In this document: positions 23,414 through 34,367 of the stretch, in pieces
Position numbering within the stretch: the first letter of the stretch is position 1
Layout: each line of letters opens with the position of its first letter
Assembly: GCA_022579005.1 (NCBI GenBank)
Contig: MU401513.1
Location: forward strand, 124,001 to 188,000
Direction of reading: 5' to 3'
Length of the DNA stretch: 64,000 nucleotides
From: Poronia punctata
Lineage: Eukaryota; Ascomycota; Sordariomycetes; Xylariales; Xylariaceae
Made by a program: the position numbers and the translations under genes
The notes under the pieces: generated by a model
Told to the model about the DNA's origin: nothing
The model's input: the letters and a program-made list of their open reading frames with translations, nothing else
Databases searched by the model: none

Positions 23414-25741
23414 AGTGTTCGAGATAGGGAGGGGGGGGGGAGATAGTGGTTGTTGGTTATCGATGGTGGATGAAATGATGTGGTTTGGCGAAAATATTCG
23501 ACAGACTTCAAACCTCTAGGACTGCTGATCTATAATTAAGTAGGTACTCATCAGCTTTCAAGTTTCTCTCTACTAGAAATAGCCCAGCTCAGTAAACTAT
23601 TGTTTACATATTGACCAATGCCAATGGTGCAGGTGCGACTATGTTTTTCGTCGCCGTAATAAACATTGATTCAAGGTTGAATCAATGGTTTTCTTAGACG
23701 ACTACAGGTCGCTGTTTCCGTAGTTGGAAGTGAATTTTGATGTTAGGAAAGTGCCACTAGGCTCAACCTTTGTTGGAGTGTTGACTAGGGCTGCCATGTT
23801 GTGGTACAATGAGGGTTAACACGCATCAGATGATTGCTCTTACCTTTGAACTAAAGAAACCTGGCTTGAGTTATAGCGCAAAAAAGCTTCGTGGAAAACT
23901 TATCTTGTTAAAGGTCCAGTATATATATAGCTTTAAATACCGTTGGAAACAAGCAGTGCATATAAGTAAGTACTCTAAGCTGAAGTTTGACTGATAAAGA
24001 AGAGAGAAAGTCTGAGGGTCAGGAGGAGGTGGAAGGGGGAGTATATATAAGCTTTTTTCCCCTGAGGGCCTCAGTATTGCCCCTTTGCAAGCGGCCTGTG
24101 TGGTTGCGCTCTAAAATGTAACAGTTTGCATATAAGTGACGTTGACCGGCAACATCCATGTAGATGTGGCCAGTTTGACAGACTACAGTGCGTCGCGGAG
24201 GCCCAAACCTAGATCAATTGTCACAATCACTCCGACACCTACAGTGCTTTGTGGCAAATCTGCCTATAGAGCCCTCGATTTAACGGACTTTCACACCCCC
24301 GAATGACGCGAGGTTGATTGACTTACAGGCCGTGATTCCGGGGTGTAAAAGGGGGGTGAACCAAGCTAATCATTGGCCTGGGAGACCGAACCCTACAAAA
24401 CAAAATAGTAGGACCATTTAAGAGGTAAAGGCATCTCGTGTTCCTATATTCACATACAAAGCGTAATTCCAAAAGCTGTGTTATTGCGCCTCTAGGAGGC
24501 AGGGAAGAGTTGATAGAGAGTACGGGTTTTAGACGTTGGAGGACCCTCATGTACTGCTAAAGCCTTGGCCTCGTGTTGCAACAGTTTAAACTCTTTAAGA
24601 TGCAATTCCAAGGCAATCAATATGCCTACAACATCATGTGGACACTAATATTCGCATGCATTGCGTTTCATCGGGTATATCACTTGTTAGAGCAAATATA
24701 CCTATGGCAAGCAAGCAAGACAAACTTTGAAGTCGAGATGACAATCATTTTAGGTTTCTAGACAGTAGGCATCACCTCTATCTTCTTCTAAAACAATCTG
24801 GCGTCTGCCATGTGAGGCAAAAGGCCAGTTTACAATGTATTGCAAAATACCCACACAAACCTCTACAGGGAAGATAAGCGTATGCGAGCTAAAAAATTAG
24901 GACAAGGACGTAAGTTGAAGGAAATGAATTCTCTAGGTTAGATGAGACGTATATATTGTAGAGGATGATCATCCGAATTATATTTCTATAAGCTCATTCT
25001 TCAAAGTTCAACTGTTGGTTAATAACCGACGGCGGAGATCTAGCTTCTATCTGGCTACTATCTGTGTATGGTTTCGAAATCTAATAGGGCAAAACACATC
25101 ACACAAAGCCAAGTAATGCAAAAAATCAACAAGTCGATCTAATAAGCAGAAGATGGTAGGTACTATCATCATTTCAACTCCCCAGAGCGCTGGGGTATAA
25201 TTTAATATCCTATCTACCTATTTACATGACTTTCATAATTACATACATCCATACATATATCTCGCATGGATAAATAAGATAATACCATTCGTAAGCCTCT
25301 GATATCCTCTTGCAAATTCTTCACTCCTCATCCCTCTTTATCCTGTGCCTTCAAAGCCGAATGAATTGCAGTAGAATAGGCAGAAAATGGGGGGGGGGAG
25401 AATAGACACGCACGCCGTAAATAAAAACCAAATGATGCCGGATGCCGGGAAACGTCAAAAACCCACAACGCTAGACACCAAAAACAATAAACCCAAAAAT
25501 ATCCTTTTCTTCCCCTCCCTTTCCCATGTGTATGTGTTGTGTGTATACTACCATGCCGTCCATATATGCCGTAGTATGTATGCAGAATAAATATGCCATG
25601 CCCTCTCAGATGATGTCGAGGACCAGCGGGCAGATTTTGGAGTCTTTACGGGTTCGAGCCGTAATAGACGTTGAAGAAAAAAAAGGGGAGAGTTGAGTTC
25701 CCAGGGGAAGGGTCAAACAAAAAGCCGCCCGGGGCCCGAGG
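23414..25741. other. intergenic region
   Basis: No gene is supported. It holds a G-run near 23430, a possible lone transposon-end-like sequence near 24268-24310, and AT-rich DNA. Confidence 0.45.
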
Positions 25742-25900
25742 TTAACCCCCTTCTTCCGTAGAGGATATACTCGACCCGGATTCTATCGAGCCGCGGGCTC
25801 TAGCCATGTGTACGAGGCGATAGATGCCAAAGGCTATCAGGGCGAGGACGATGAATAGGATGATGATGATGATGGCGATGACGTCGTTTTCTTTCACCAT
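25742..25900 (-). CDS. 52-aa single-TM microprotein
   Basis: A short ORF of 52 codons plus stop. After MVKEND comes one uninterrupted hydrophobic stretch of about 20 residues (VIAIIIIILFIVLALIAFGI), then a basic flank (YRLVHMARARG) and a Ser/Glu-rich tail ending EEGG. This is the layout of a single-pass membrane protein with a cytosolic C-terminus by the positive-inside rule. The Ile run is encoded by repeated ATC, which also gives the ATG/GAT-rich shadow on the other strand. It stands alone in a 3.8-kb interval between larger genes. No family is recognised. A chance ORF over a GAT repeat is the main alternative. Confidence 0.5.
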   Translation of the reverse strand: MVKENDVIAIIIIILFIVLALIAFGIYRLVHMARARGSIESGSSISSTEEGG

Positions 25901-26005
25901 TTTGAATGTCGGGCCGCGCTGGGTGCCCGAGATGCTTTGTTATAGAAAGACAGGGCCGGTCGAAGTCCTGATCTTTGCGGACGAAAATCGGATCGGGAGA
26001 TATCC

Positions 26006-26043
<38 letters not shown>

Positions 26044-27226
26044 CTTTTGATGATGCCTGATAAAAAGAAGTGTTAGTTAGGTTCAAATACGTGTTAACTT
26101 CGGATGAAAATAGCACCCGACAACTTACCTAGTTGCAACTTTCGTGTTCGAGGAGTTGGGTTATGTCAAGTCTCAGGTAGCGATGGCACGAAGCAGGAGG
26201 TGGGTGGACTGAGTGGACCGGAGTCGGGTCGGAGTCGGAGTCGGCGTTTGAATCGCTAACTTAGCAGCAAAACAGACAAGAGATCAAATATGAGGCCGCA
26301 AAATAATCGGGAATGATATCTAATCTCGTCACTCGTAAAGGTTGAAAAGCGTGAGTCAGGTAGTTAGGAAGCTTGATGCAAGAGGCCGAGATCCTGCACC
26401 CAAAGCCTTTTAAGTGATGGTTGCCCTGCCACCCCGAACGCAGTAAATAGCGAGGCTGGTACAATTGCGTAGGGGAAAAGGTGGGAAATGCACAAGGCTG
26501 GTGGTGGGTCGACAGGGATACATGGGCAACATAGGCGTGTGCTCTTGGTCCATCATTGGTCGGTTTGTCACCAGCGACAGGGGTATTGATTACTAGCAAA
26601 CCCCGCAGAAAACAGCAAACAGAAAACCAGCCACCGCAAACTCAACAGCCACCAGTAATGAGCCACCAATTTCGACTCTCATAGCGAAAGTCTCCTCCGC
26701 CAAGAGTATGAACAACACTGGAGGTTTCATACTCGGGGCCGATTTGTGAAAATAATATGACGTGCACGTACGAGTATACATAGGCCGGCCTCTTGATTGA
26801 CGGGTGATGCAGAGGAAAGGGTAAAAAATCTGGTTCCTCTTGAAACTGCCCAGGGAAAAAAATTATCACTACTGACTTAACTCCTACGTACATACATTTT
26901 GAGAAATCTGCCCTAAAGCCCATATTCCCTACTCTGGAAGCCTCCTGCTTCTTTGTTGTCTACCTCGCAAGTTATACATTTACCGTTGATTAGAAGACTA
27001 TGTGGATCGAGGGATATGAACTACAAAAAGCCTGCAATATTGATATTACGCATACATCGCGGTTCTTTGCCGGGTTGAGGAATGTATCCTGCTCTCGCGC
27101 TCCGATGCGGCAAACAAACTAGAAAGAGAGGTATGGCAGTTTGTGCTACCATTTGCTGTTGTGTGAATTCCAACCATCGTAATTTCCAATGACCTACAAG
27201 CGCCGCCCTCGAGCGAGTCTTTCTGT
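25901..27226. other. intergenic region
   Basis: Contains the (TG)16 microsatellite upstream of the microprotein gene and no supported gene. ORFs at 26261-26923 lack any domain signal. Confidence 0.45.
26009..26040. repeat. (TG)16 microsatellite
   Basis: An uninterrupted TG dinucleotide run of 32 bases, about 110 bp upstream of the microprotein ATG. Confidence 0.9.
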
Positions 27227-28283
27227 CTACTCTTCCTTGACTGCGTCGCCCGTCGTAGAGACTATCTTTACATGGCGCTCGTAGAATTGTAGCATCTATA
27301 GAGAAACTTTATGTTAGCCGACTGGTAAAGACTGGTATTCTTCTCGAGGCACCATACCTTTTGCGGGCAGCGTTGGTAGATGACTTTAGTGTCATGCTGT
27401 GTCTTCTGTCCGTCCTTCCATGTAAGATAGACGATTAGTTTGCCAGTATTCTCGTCATGGCAGGCGTCGATTGACTCGACGTGATCCTCCCACGATCCCT
27501 GTGGTGGTTTCCAAGCACGTGTGCCCGCAGGGGGGGTTGCCGAAGCCGGGTGGCTTTCATTGCGCCGCCGCTTTGTGCCGTTTGAAGGAGTACCCGTAGA
27601 GGGCCGGCCGCGTTTCTTTGTTTTTAGGCCTGCCTTGGACTGCTTTATAATCTCATCGCGACCACCCACGCCTGCCAGATAATCGTCCAGGACCAGAGCC
27701 GCATTCTCCCTGCGTAGAAAGGTCAGACATAATCAGCAAGACATACCAGCCATATTTGTGACCTACCTAAGATTGTCCTCTGATTCCCAGGTCTGATCTG
27801 CTTTATCCTCATAGCCTTCCCATTTAACCTTGAATTTTAGGGAACCCTGTAGGTTTTGTCAGCTTATATGATCGACTAGAAAAGGACACCAAGAACTCAC
27901 ATCCGATTCAACTACATGAGCGATGATCTTCTCGACGATGTACCTGCCGGCCGAGTATTAACACCTGACTCTGTAACATGGGGTTCGCTACGAAGGTCCG
28001 TGGAGGGTTGAGGCGGGGGAGGGTCGCGCACTCGTCTTCATCGAGGTCTTCATCTTCCTCATCCTCGTCGTCTCCATTCTGTTTCGCGTCACCAACAACA
28101 TCTAGCATCTCATCGTCGTCCTCGTCATTCTCGGAAGAACTTCGCTTCTGCGTTATGGGATAATCGATGTCCCCGACATCGGACTGCTCGTCGTCGCTTA
28201 AAGCTAGAATGGTAGAAACAATTAGTTTTCGTATGCGACAGGCTGTGGATGATGTCGGGGTTAAGACGCGTACCAGGCGGCAT
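27227..28283 (-). CDS. hpo: heterochromatin protein 1 (chromodomain + chromo shadow domain)
   Basis: Six exons (28283-28274, 28203-28032, 27943-27901, 27846-27767, 27709-27358, 27295-27227) give 241 aa. HP1 binds histone H3 methylated at Lys9 and, in fungi, recruits DNA methylation and silencing to heterochromatin. The N-terminus is a long acidic region. The chromodomain starts EYIVEKIIAHVV (about residue 60) and continues KFKVKWEGYEDKADQTWE, preserving the aromatic cage residues Tyr, Trp and Tyr. A basic hinge (KKRGRPS, TKRRRN) with AT-hook-like character follows. The C-terminal chromo shadow domain runs from WEDHVESIDAC to MLQFYERHVKIV. The exon 2 donor is a weak GTGCGC, chosen because it alone restores DEYIVEK. 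Exon 3 is only 43 nt. The gene is the counterpart of Neurospora hpo and Aspergillus hepA. Confidence 0.93.
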
Positions 28284-28910
28284 CTTGGCGTGTTTGATAT
28301 GGAATGCGTAACAGAGGCTTGATCGGTGCCCCTCTCGAGTTCACAGACCCAAATCTCTCAGCCTAAATCTTTTGGAGATCAAGAGTTGCTATGGCGAGCG
28401 AACCACTTGCGCACGAGTATCCGAAATATGGCGGATGTTGGCTAGCTCAATTGATAAGCTGGAGGACAACTTTTGGGAACGTGTCGCGCGCAAGTTTGGT
28501 GGGTTGAGAGGGTAACATAGTGCGAGATACCCAAGGCTAGCGCCAATTTATTTGCTGAAAACCAAGAGCTTGGGATTGGAGGTAAAGCAAGGTACCTAGG
28601 TACATCTACTACTCATAGCTCCTTGTACAACTATGTACCTAGTAGGTGCCTGAGGTATTAGCACCCAAACCTGTACTCGTAGGACCTGCCCTGCTGGACT
28701 AAAAGGGTGCTTTGTGCTATACCCCACCTTTATTTGGATTTGCCTGCAGTTCACCATTTAAATGCTTCATTTTTAACGGCTTGGCTGGGGCAGGCAACTG
28801 TCAACATACACATACAAGTAGTGGCATTGCAGATAACCTACAACTACCTCGTACATGTAAGTCTGTCAGTGTCTGTGTGTGTAGCTCTATGTGTAATAGA
28901 GTCCCTTGTA
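28284..28910. other. intergenic region upstream of the HP1 gene
   Basis: Holds the HP1 promoter. No gene is supported; ORFs near 28707-28958 run into the MITE and have no domain. Confidence 0.45.
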
Positions 28911-28918
28911 ACAATATC

Positions 28919-28975
28919 TAGCCCACCTACGTCTACCTTGAAAAATTCCTACATCTAAGGAGTTCCCTACTTAGG
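28919..28975 (+). repeat. left terminal inverted repeat of the MITE
   Basis: Pairs with 29343-29399. The outer 37 bp are identical. Confidence 0.85.
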
Positions 28976-29173
28976 CCCAGATACTCAACGCCAGCATGCA
29001 GATCGCAACGCAGCGTCTCTTGCCCGAGTATTTCATAGAAAAATGACTTAACCTGCAAGGACTGCTAGGTATACCTGCCTGTCTGCCTGCCTGCTACCTT
29101 GCGCCCTATCAACATTTTGCATAAAGACCTTAAACACCTTAATTTGTACATGTAATATACGTATATACGTATA

Positions 29174-29224
29174 TACCTACCTACCTACCTACCTACCTAC
29201 CTACCTACCTACCTACCTACCTAC
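29174..29224. repeat. (TACC)n microsatellite inside the MITE
   Basis: About 13 tetranucleotide units, preceded by a palindromic GTATATACGTATATAC stretch. Confidence 0.9.
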
Positions 29225-29342
29225 ATACCTACTTACTTATAAGAACGACTTATATATATGTTATTTACAAGTCACTAATCTAGGAGGTACATGCTAAGGC
29301 GCTGTACCATAGAAACATGTAAAGGGAGGGGGCTAATGCGCA

Positions 29343-29399
29343 CTAAGTAGAGAAACTCCTTGGATGTAGGAATTTTTCAAGGTAGACGTAGGTGGGCTA
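29343..29399 (-). repeat. right terminal inverted repeat of the MITE
   Basis: Reverse complement of the left end, with one transition at position 38 and a small indel near position 47. Confidence 0.85.
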
Positions 29400-29407
29400 A
29401 CAATATC

Positions 29408-31037
29408 GGGCAGAAGTGGGTAGTACCAGACAGGTTCGATCTATGGCATTGATGCATCTAAACCAAACGATCGAGCTTTTACGCAAGCAAGCTTCTGGCA
29501 CATGTGATTATGTAATCATCTTCAACTTCTGTAGACGCGTACATACTGCCTCCCCTATCTCTATCTCTGCCTTGTCCACCTAGAAGAAATAGAGTAAGTA
29601 CTGGATTTGTTGTTGTGCAGGTCTTTGCAGCAAGTATGTTATCTACGAGTACGTAGATGAAGCCGCCAAGAGAGCGTGTGATTTTATTTGTTCAGCGGCT
29701 TGAAATGTACATATGCATCTACGTGAGTGAATGTAAGCTTGTTTAAAATTCACACCGTGCCCTGTAGCAAAGTTCTACACGTAACCCCACAGCCGCCAAC
29801 GGCAGTGTCACGCTTGTGCCTAGCAAAATACCTAGCTTGTAGGAACAATAATAACAACAACAAAACAGACAGATACCTAGATATACGTAATTGGATGTTG
29901 TTCATTGCTCTAGACCACATACTACAGATATAGTGTTACCACATTTTCTTCCTTCCAAGTTGATACTTGTGTGCATACCAACCTTGTTACCTATTATTCT
30001 TGCAACTTATTTCCTAATTGCTTACCAAGAGGGCATCTACTGGTGGTAATTATTGTTTTGCTGGATTTAAGTTGATGTGCCCATTCTATCTAAACCTCCA
30101 AGTAGGTACTCGCAGTCTAGAGGTCTACAAGTACAAGTAGCTGTACCGTAGCGATTACACTGTGTTTTGTCTACTTCTGGTACCTTGCTATGGTGGCAGA
30201 TCGTTTAGTCACCTAACCTCAGATACTGTGTATTAGTAGGTATATGCAGGTCTCCACCCGGATTTTCAGCCGGCTGCATCCTGCAGTAGGCAAGCAATTG
30301 GCCAGGTCATCAATATGTACCTCTACATCGATGTGTCCAATCGAACGCGACAACAATAGCTTCACCTGGTACTAGTACCGTGGTACCTGTATCTCGATAT
30401 CCACAATGTACATACTCACCTACCCATTCTTCTTCATACCCCTGACACTTGAATTTTGAGGGAACGGCGAGAACGGATTCGAAAGAGAGAGGGAGGAAAT
30501 AGGTAAAGGGCAGAACAGCAAGAAAGAAGGGACGTTTTGCCAAAGATGAGGGATTGTATCATCTTCGATTTCTTATAACAAGATAAGAGCACTTGGAGAG
30601 CTACGGAAAGAGAGGTCCCGACAGTTTCAAGATTCCTCAATACCCGCTTCAATCGAACGCACGACGAGCTCAACCATTTGCATTTTGCATTTTTAGATGA
30701 CAATCTAGGAGAGTGAGCTCCTCGGGGGCGCGCACTGCCAGCACATAATTCAATTGTATTACTAGAGCCTCAGTTTCAATAATCGCTTTCGGTCACGGCC
30801 TCGGCAGCGACCCTTCCTTGCCATTTATTCTTGTTCTCTTCACCATCTCTGTGTTTGTCCGTCGTCCCCGGCCTTCGTCCCACGTCGAGCAGCAGGCGTT
30901 TTTCTGTCTGGGTGACGCAGCTGCACTCCGACATAAACACACAAGTCCTTGACCCAACTTCACGAGCTGACCCCGACGACAGTATCCCTGCTTCCACAAC
31001 TCAGCTACCACGATAACTCGATACTCCCATCTCCACC
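29408..31037. other. intergenic region
   Basis: No gene is supported. ORFs at 30310-30703 and 30776-31053 lie in the promoter/leader of the next gene and lack domain signal. Confidence 0.45.
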
Positions 31038-33231
31038 ATGTCCGAGTCGGCACCTGATGGCGCCGCTGCCACTGTAGGTCCCGGTCCCGGCCCGGGTCCT
31101 AGTCCCGTTGCCGCATCGTCTACCGCCGAGTCTCCTGCCGCACAAAAGTCAAGTGCTGCCAAGGACAGGAATTGCCCGTACTGTGGCCAAGCATTTACCT
31201 CTTCTTCCCTCGGGAGACATCTCGATCTGTACATAAAAGACAAGAACCCCAAACCGCCAGATGGCATCCACGACGTCGATGCTATCCGCCTGATGCGGAA
31301 GACGATAACCCGTCGTCAACCTCGATCCTCCATCGCACGTCGAGAAACGTCCACCCCAGGCACCCCGGGCTCGATCGTGAGGAGAAGCCCCGGGCCAGAG
31401 GCCGCAATAAAACCGCCTGCTATCCCCAAGGAAGGGCAGTACGTCGTCGACCACCAGACTGTTCATTATCCTTTCCAGCCGTCGTGGGAAGCCACGGGTG
31501 TGATCAACAACCTGCCGCCGCCTACTAGCGACCCTTCTCATGGGGGTAGTAGCGCATGGGGAAATCCCCGAGCGAGTGGGACTGCGAGTCCGGCTCGGGA
31601 TCTACCACGGCCTCCAAATAGTCAACGGGCCTCGAGCCGTACAGCGCAGAGGGCGCAGCTCGATGCAAAACAAAAGCTATCCGATGCCGTCGACACAGCG
31701 AGGGCGGCCGAACTCGCCCTGAGGGAACTGCTCAGTTCCATGCGAGCCGCTAAGTATGCCCAATCCCATAATCCCATCCCCCTCCGCCGAGTACTGATTA
31801 ACGATCTGCGCTGCTAATAACTCGGTGCGCTGTGCAGACAACATGTGGACATGAACTCGCTGCCTTTCGACTTCGAACCTTTGGCTCTAGATTTCCCAGC
31901 GCTAACCCTGCAGTGTCTCAAGGCACCCCCGACACTCTTTTCCTCGACCCCACACCCAAATTCGACTTCATGGTCTATTCAACCACCGGGGCAGAAGCAA
32001 TACGAGGCTCTTCAGATGTATTTCCAAGAAGAATTTCGAAAGTGGAGAGTTTCCTGTGCCACGGCCACGACGACGTCATCGGACGATCTAACCTATCCGC
32101 CATCCGATACCCACTTCCCCCGTGACATGCGCGAGGGTGTCAAAAAGGCGGAGAGGAACGCCGCCTTGCTAGAAAAGCAGGTCAACGAGCATCTCCAATC
32201 GACGTACCATGTGTGGGAACAGCTGTCGCCTCAGCGTCGGAATGAGCTATGGGGACTTGAGCTGGCTAGGAGTGTTGGCAGGAGGCAGAAGGAGCTGGAG
32301 AAGCTCAAAGAAGTGCATTATGCGACCAACCAAGAGAATACGAACCTCAAAATACAAATCGACCACCTTAACCGGTTACAGCAGCCGAGGGAGTTCAGAA
32401 TCGTACCACCGGCGACGATACCCATCGAGGAGTCCATCATGAATTACTTGCTTAGCCTGGGTGCCGGGGGTAAGAGGGGCGTTGGCTTTACGGTGGACGA
32501 GCGCCACGTGGATCTGGGTACTATGGTTACTCGTGCGATCGATCGTTGGAAGACCGTCGTCGTAGCTAGCCGGGGGTCCGGGATGGGTGGGCAGAAGCCA
32601 CTCGACCAACCGACGTCGACGACGCCTGTCAGTGCAACAGCGCCTATCGCACTACCACCTCATCACCGACCTCCTCTCCTAGCCACGGCACCGTCAAGTT
32701 CAACGCCGGCGTCGGTGGCTGTAGACGAAGAGACCAGCGATCTTGATGCCGATGCCGAGATGGACGAGGAGAGCAGTTTTACTCCCGTCTTACCAACCGT
32801 TGTCAACACTTCGTCTCAGTCCCAACCCCAGTCAAAGCCCGATGTGTCACGGACCAAGAACGCCGATAACCGGAATGTCAACGGCACGAACACACGGCCA
32901 ACGCCGGGGAAAAGTAGTGGTGTCAACAAAAGGGTCTCTACCCGCCGTTGCAATCCAGCGCAATCGACAATAAGCAAAGGGCTGGCGCAACACGGACTCA
33001 GCGGCAAAGACAATTACACGGCGACTTCAAACCAGGAAGCCGTCGATGACGATGAGGATGATGCCATGTATAGTATGTTCTTCTGTTCCCAATCTCATCC
33101 TTACCCCTTTCCTGGGTTGTTTGCGCATATACGGCTCATCTTGAGCGTCTAACCATCGTCGAGCCTTTTCAGTCCGCCCCCACCATTGTCTTGTCTCGTG
33201 AAGCTAACAAGGTATATTTATAGTGGACTAG
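31038..33231 (+). CDS. conserved fungal zinc-finger protein of unknown function
   Basis: Exons 31038-31753, 31838-33072 and a terminal 8-nt exon 33224-33231 give 652 aa. The N-terminus holds a single zinc-finger-like motif, CPYCGQAFTSSSLGRHLD (Cys46, Cys49, His61), followed by a DKNPKPPDGIHDVDAIRLMR stretch that I recall as conserved among Pezizomycotina proteins of unknown function. The middle contains coiled-coil-prone sequence (about 380-440: VGRRQKELEKLKEVHY, then NTNLKIQIDHLNRL). The C-terminal third is disordered, Ser/Thr/Pro-rich and acidic. Domain content suggests a nuclear or scaffold role, which is inference. The last exon adds only Met-Asp and stop; it is supported by a GTATGT donor and a GCTAAC branch site. 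Without that splice the frame runs on to 33152. Confidence 0.8.
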
Positions 33232-34367
33232 AATCACACGTCTGGGATGCATCGATTAAGCTATCAAGCTGTCAAGCTATCATCCAACCAACCAATAACA
33301 CTTATATACGAATTCAACAGGCATCCAAAAGGTAAAATGGCATACATTACACTACTACTGTAGGCGTTCCGTGGAATTAATTCGTCCAGACTGTATATAT
33401 AAATAGTACAGGAGGTATTTAAAATATGTATATATAAAGCGCCACACTAGGTTACAATACGTACGGGCACTTTGCTGGTTTTTACCCACTCGGGGTATCA
33501 TGCTCCACATCAGCCGCACCGTGCTCCGATATGTCCGGGGGTAATATCCGGGATTGCCGGTACGGTACCGTCCGCCCAGACTCGGAAACTAGTTAAATAA
33601 TTAGTAGTAACTGTACCTGAAGGACAGGCAGCTCTAATGAAAGCAAAAAGCGGTATGCGACCCAGGAAACCTACATGAATAGACCATGAAGGAACAGAAT
33701 TCTGCATGTGTACTGTACTATTTATTTCTTAGTTCATTAGATAAATAAAACTTCCAACGACGACTTTGTTCAACAATAAAATAGATAAGTTAGGCCCGCC
33801 GTCCGTGTTCAGCACCCCCAAAAAAAGCCAAGCCCGTTTTCTTCCAAAAATATATATATATATTCCAACCCGTATGTGTGTTTGTTGTTTGCGCCGTTGA
33901 AAATGCTCCTCAGAACTTCGTGATGCACTTTTTGCGTCTATGTATGTGTGTATCCCGATAAACCAAAATTTTCCAAAACTCCTCATGCGACCCGTGTATT
34001 ATGGCATGAGAAGCAGTTGATTTCTACTTTGTGGCCCGTGGCGAAGCTTGGTGTGGATGCTGGCACTAAATGCCACAAAGGTAAAAAAGAAGAATGAAGA
34101 CGGATATAAAAGATTTGCTGGTAGAAAACCAGAGCAGCGTCGTACTCCGTCTGCGTGTGTGGCCAAGTGGTGGGGTTGCTGTCCGTCTTTTTTCTTTATC
34201 CAGTATCCAAGTGGTTCCAGAAGCTCGACCGCCAAAATCTATCAAAGTGTGTCGTCCCCAAAACGGATGCTTTTGTGGACGAACAAGGCTTCCTCGTTCC
34301 CCTCCGACGGGGGGCAGTGTACACAGAGGGGTAAGGTTGCCGGGCCGATGGCATAACGTCCGTGGCA
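33232..34367. other. convergent 3' spacer
   Basis: Spacer between the zinc-finger gene (+) and the phytochrome gene (-), containing both 3' regions. No gene is seen. Confidence 0.5.

Larger units (their letters stand above)
28919..29399. mobile_element. hAT-type MITE with 8-bp target duplication
   Basis: A 481-bp element. Its ends are inverted repeats beginning TAGCCCACCTACG. The first 37 bp match perfectly, then after one mismatch and a small indel similarity goes on to about 56 bp. ACAATATC lies immediately outside both ends (28911-28918 and 29400-29407), an exact 8-bp target-site duplication as made by hAT-superfamily transposases. The interior has no ORF of note but carries a long (TACC)n microsatellite. 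It is therefore a non-autonomous element mobilised in trans; no hAT transposase is in the window. Confidence 0.85.

Noticed and set aside
24268..24355. Sequence resembling a pogo/Fot-type transposon end (CTCGATTTAACGGAC) and a nearby imperfect inverted repeat
   Set aside because: No matching partner end or target duplication was found in the window, so boundaries cannot be set.
29174..29224. Regular array that could be mistaken for a CRISPR-like repeat
   Set aside because: It is a simple tetranucleotide run without spacers, in a eukaryote.
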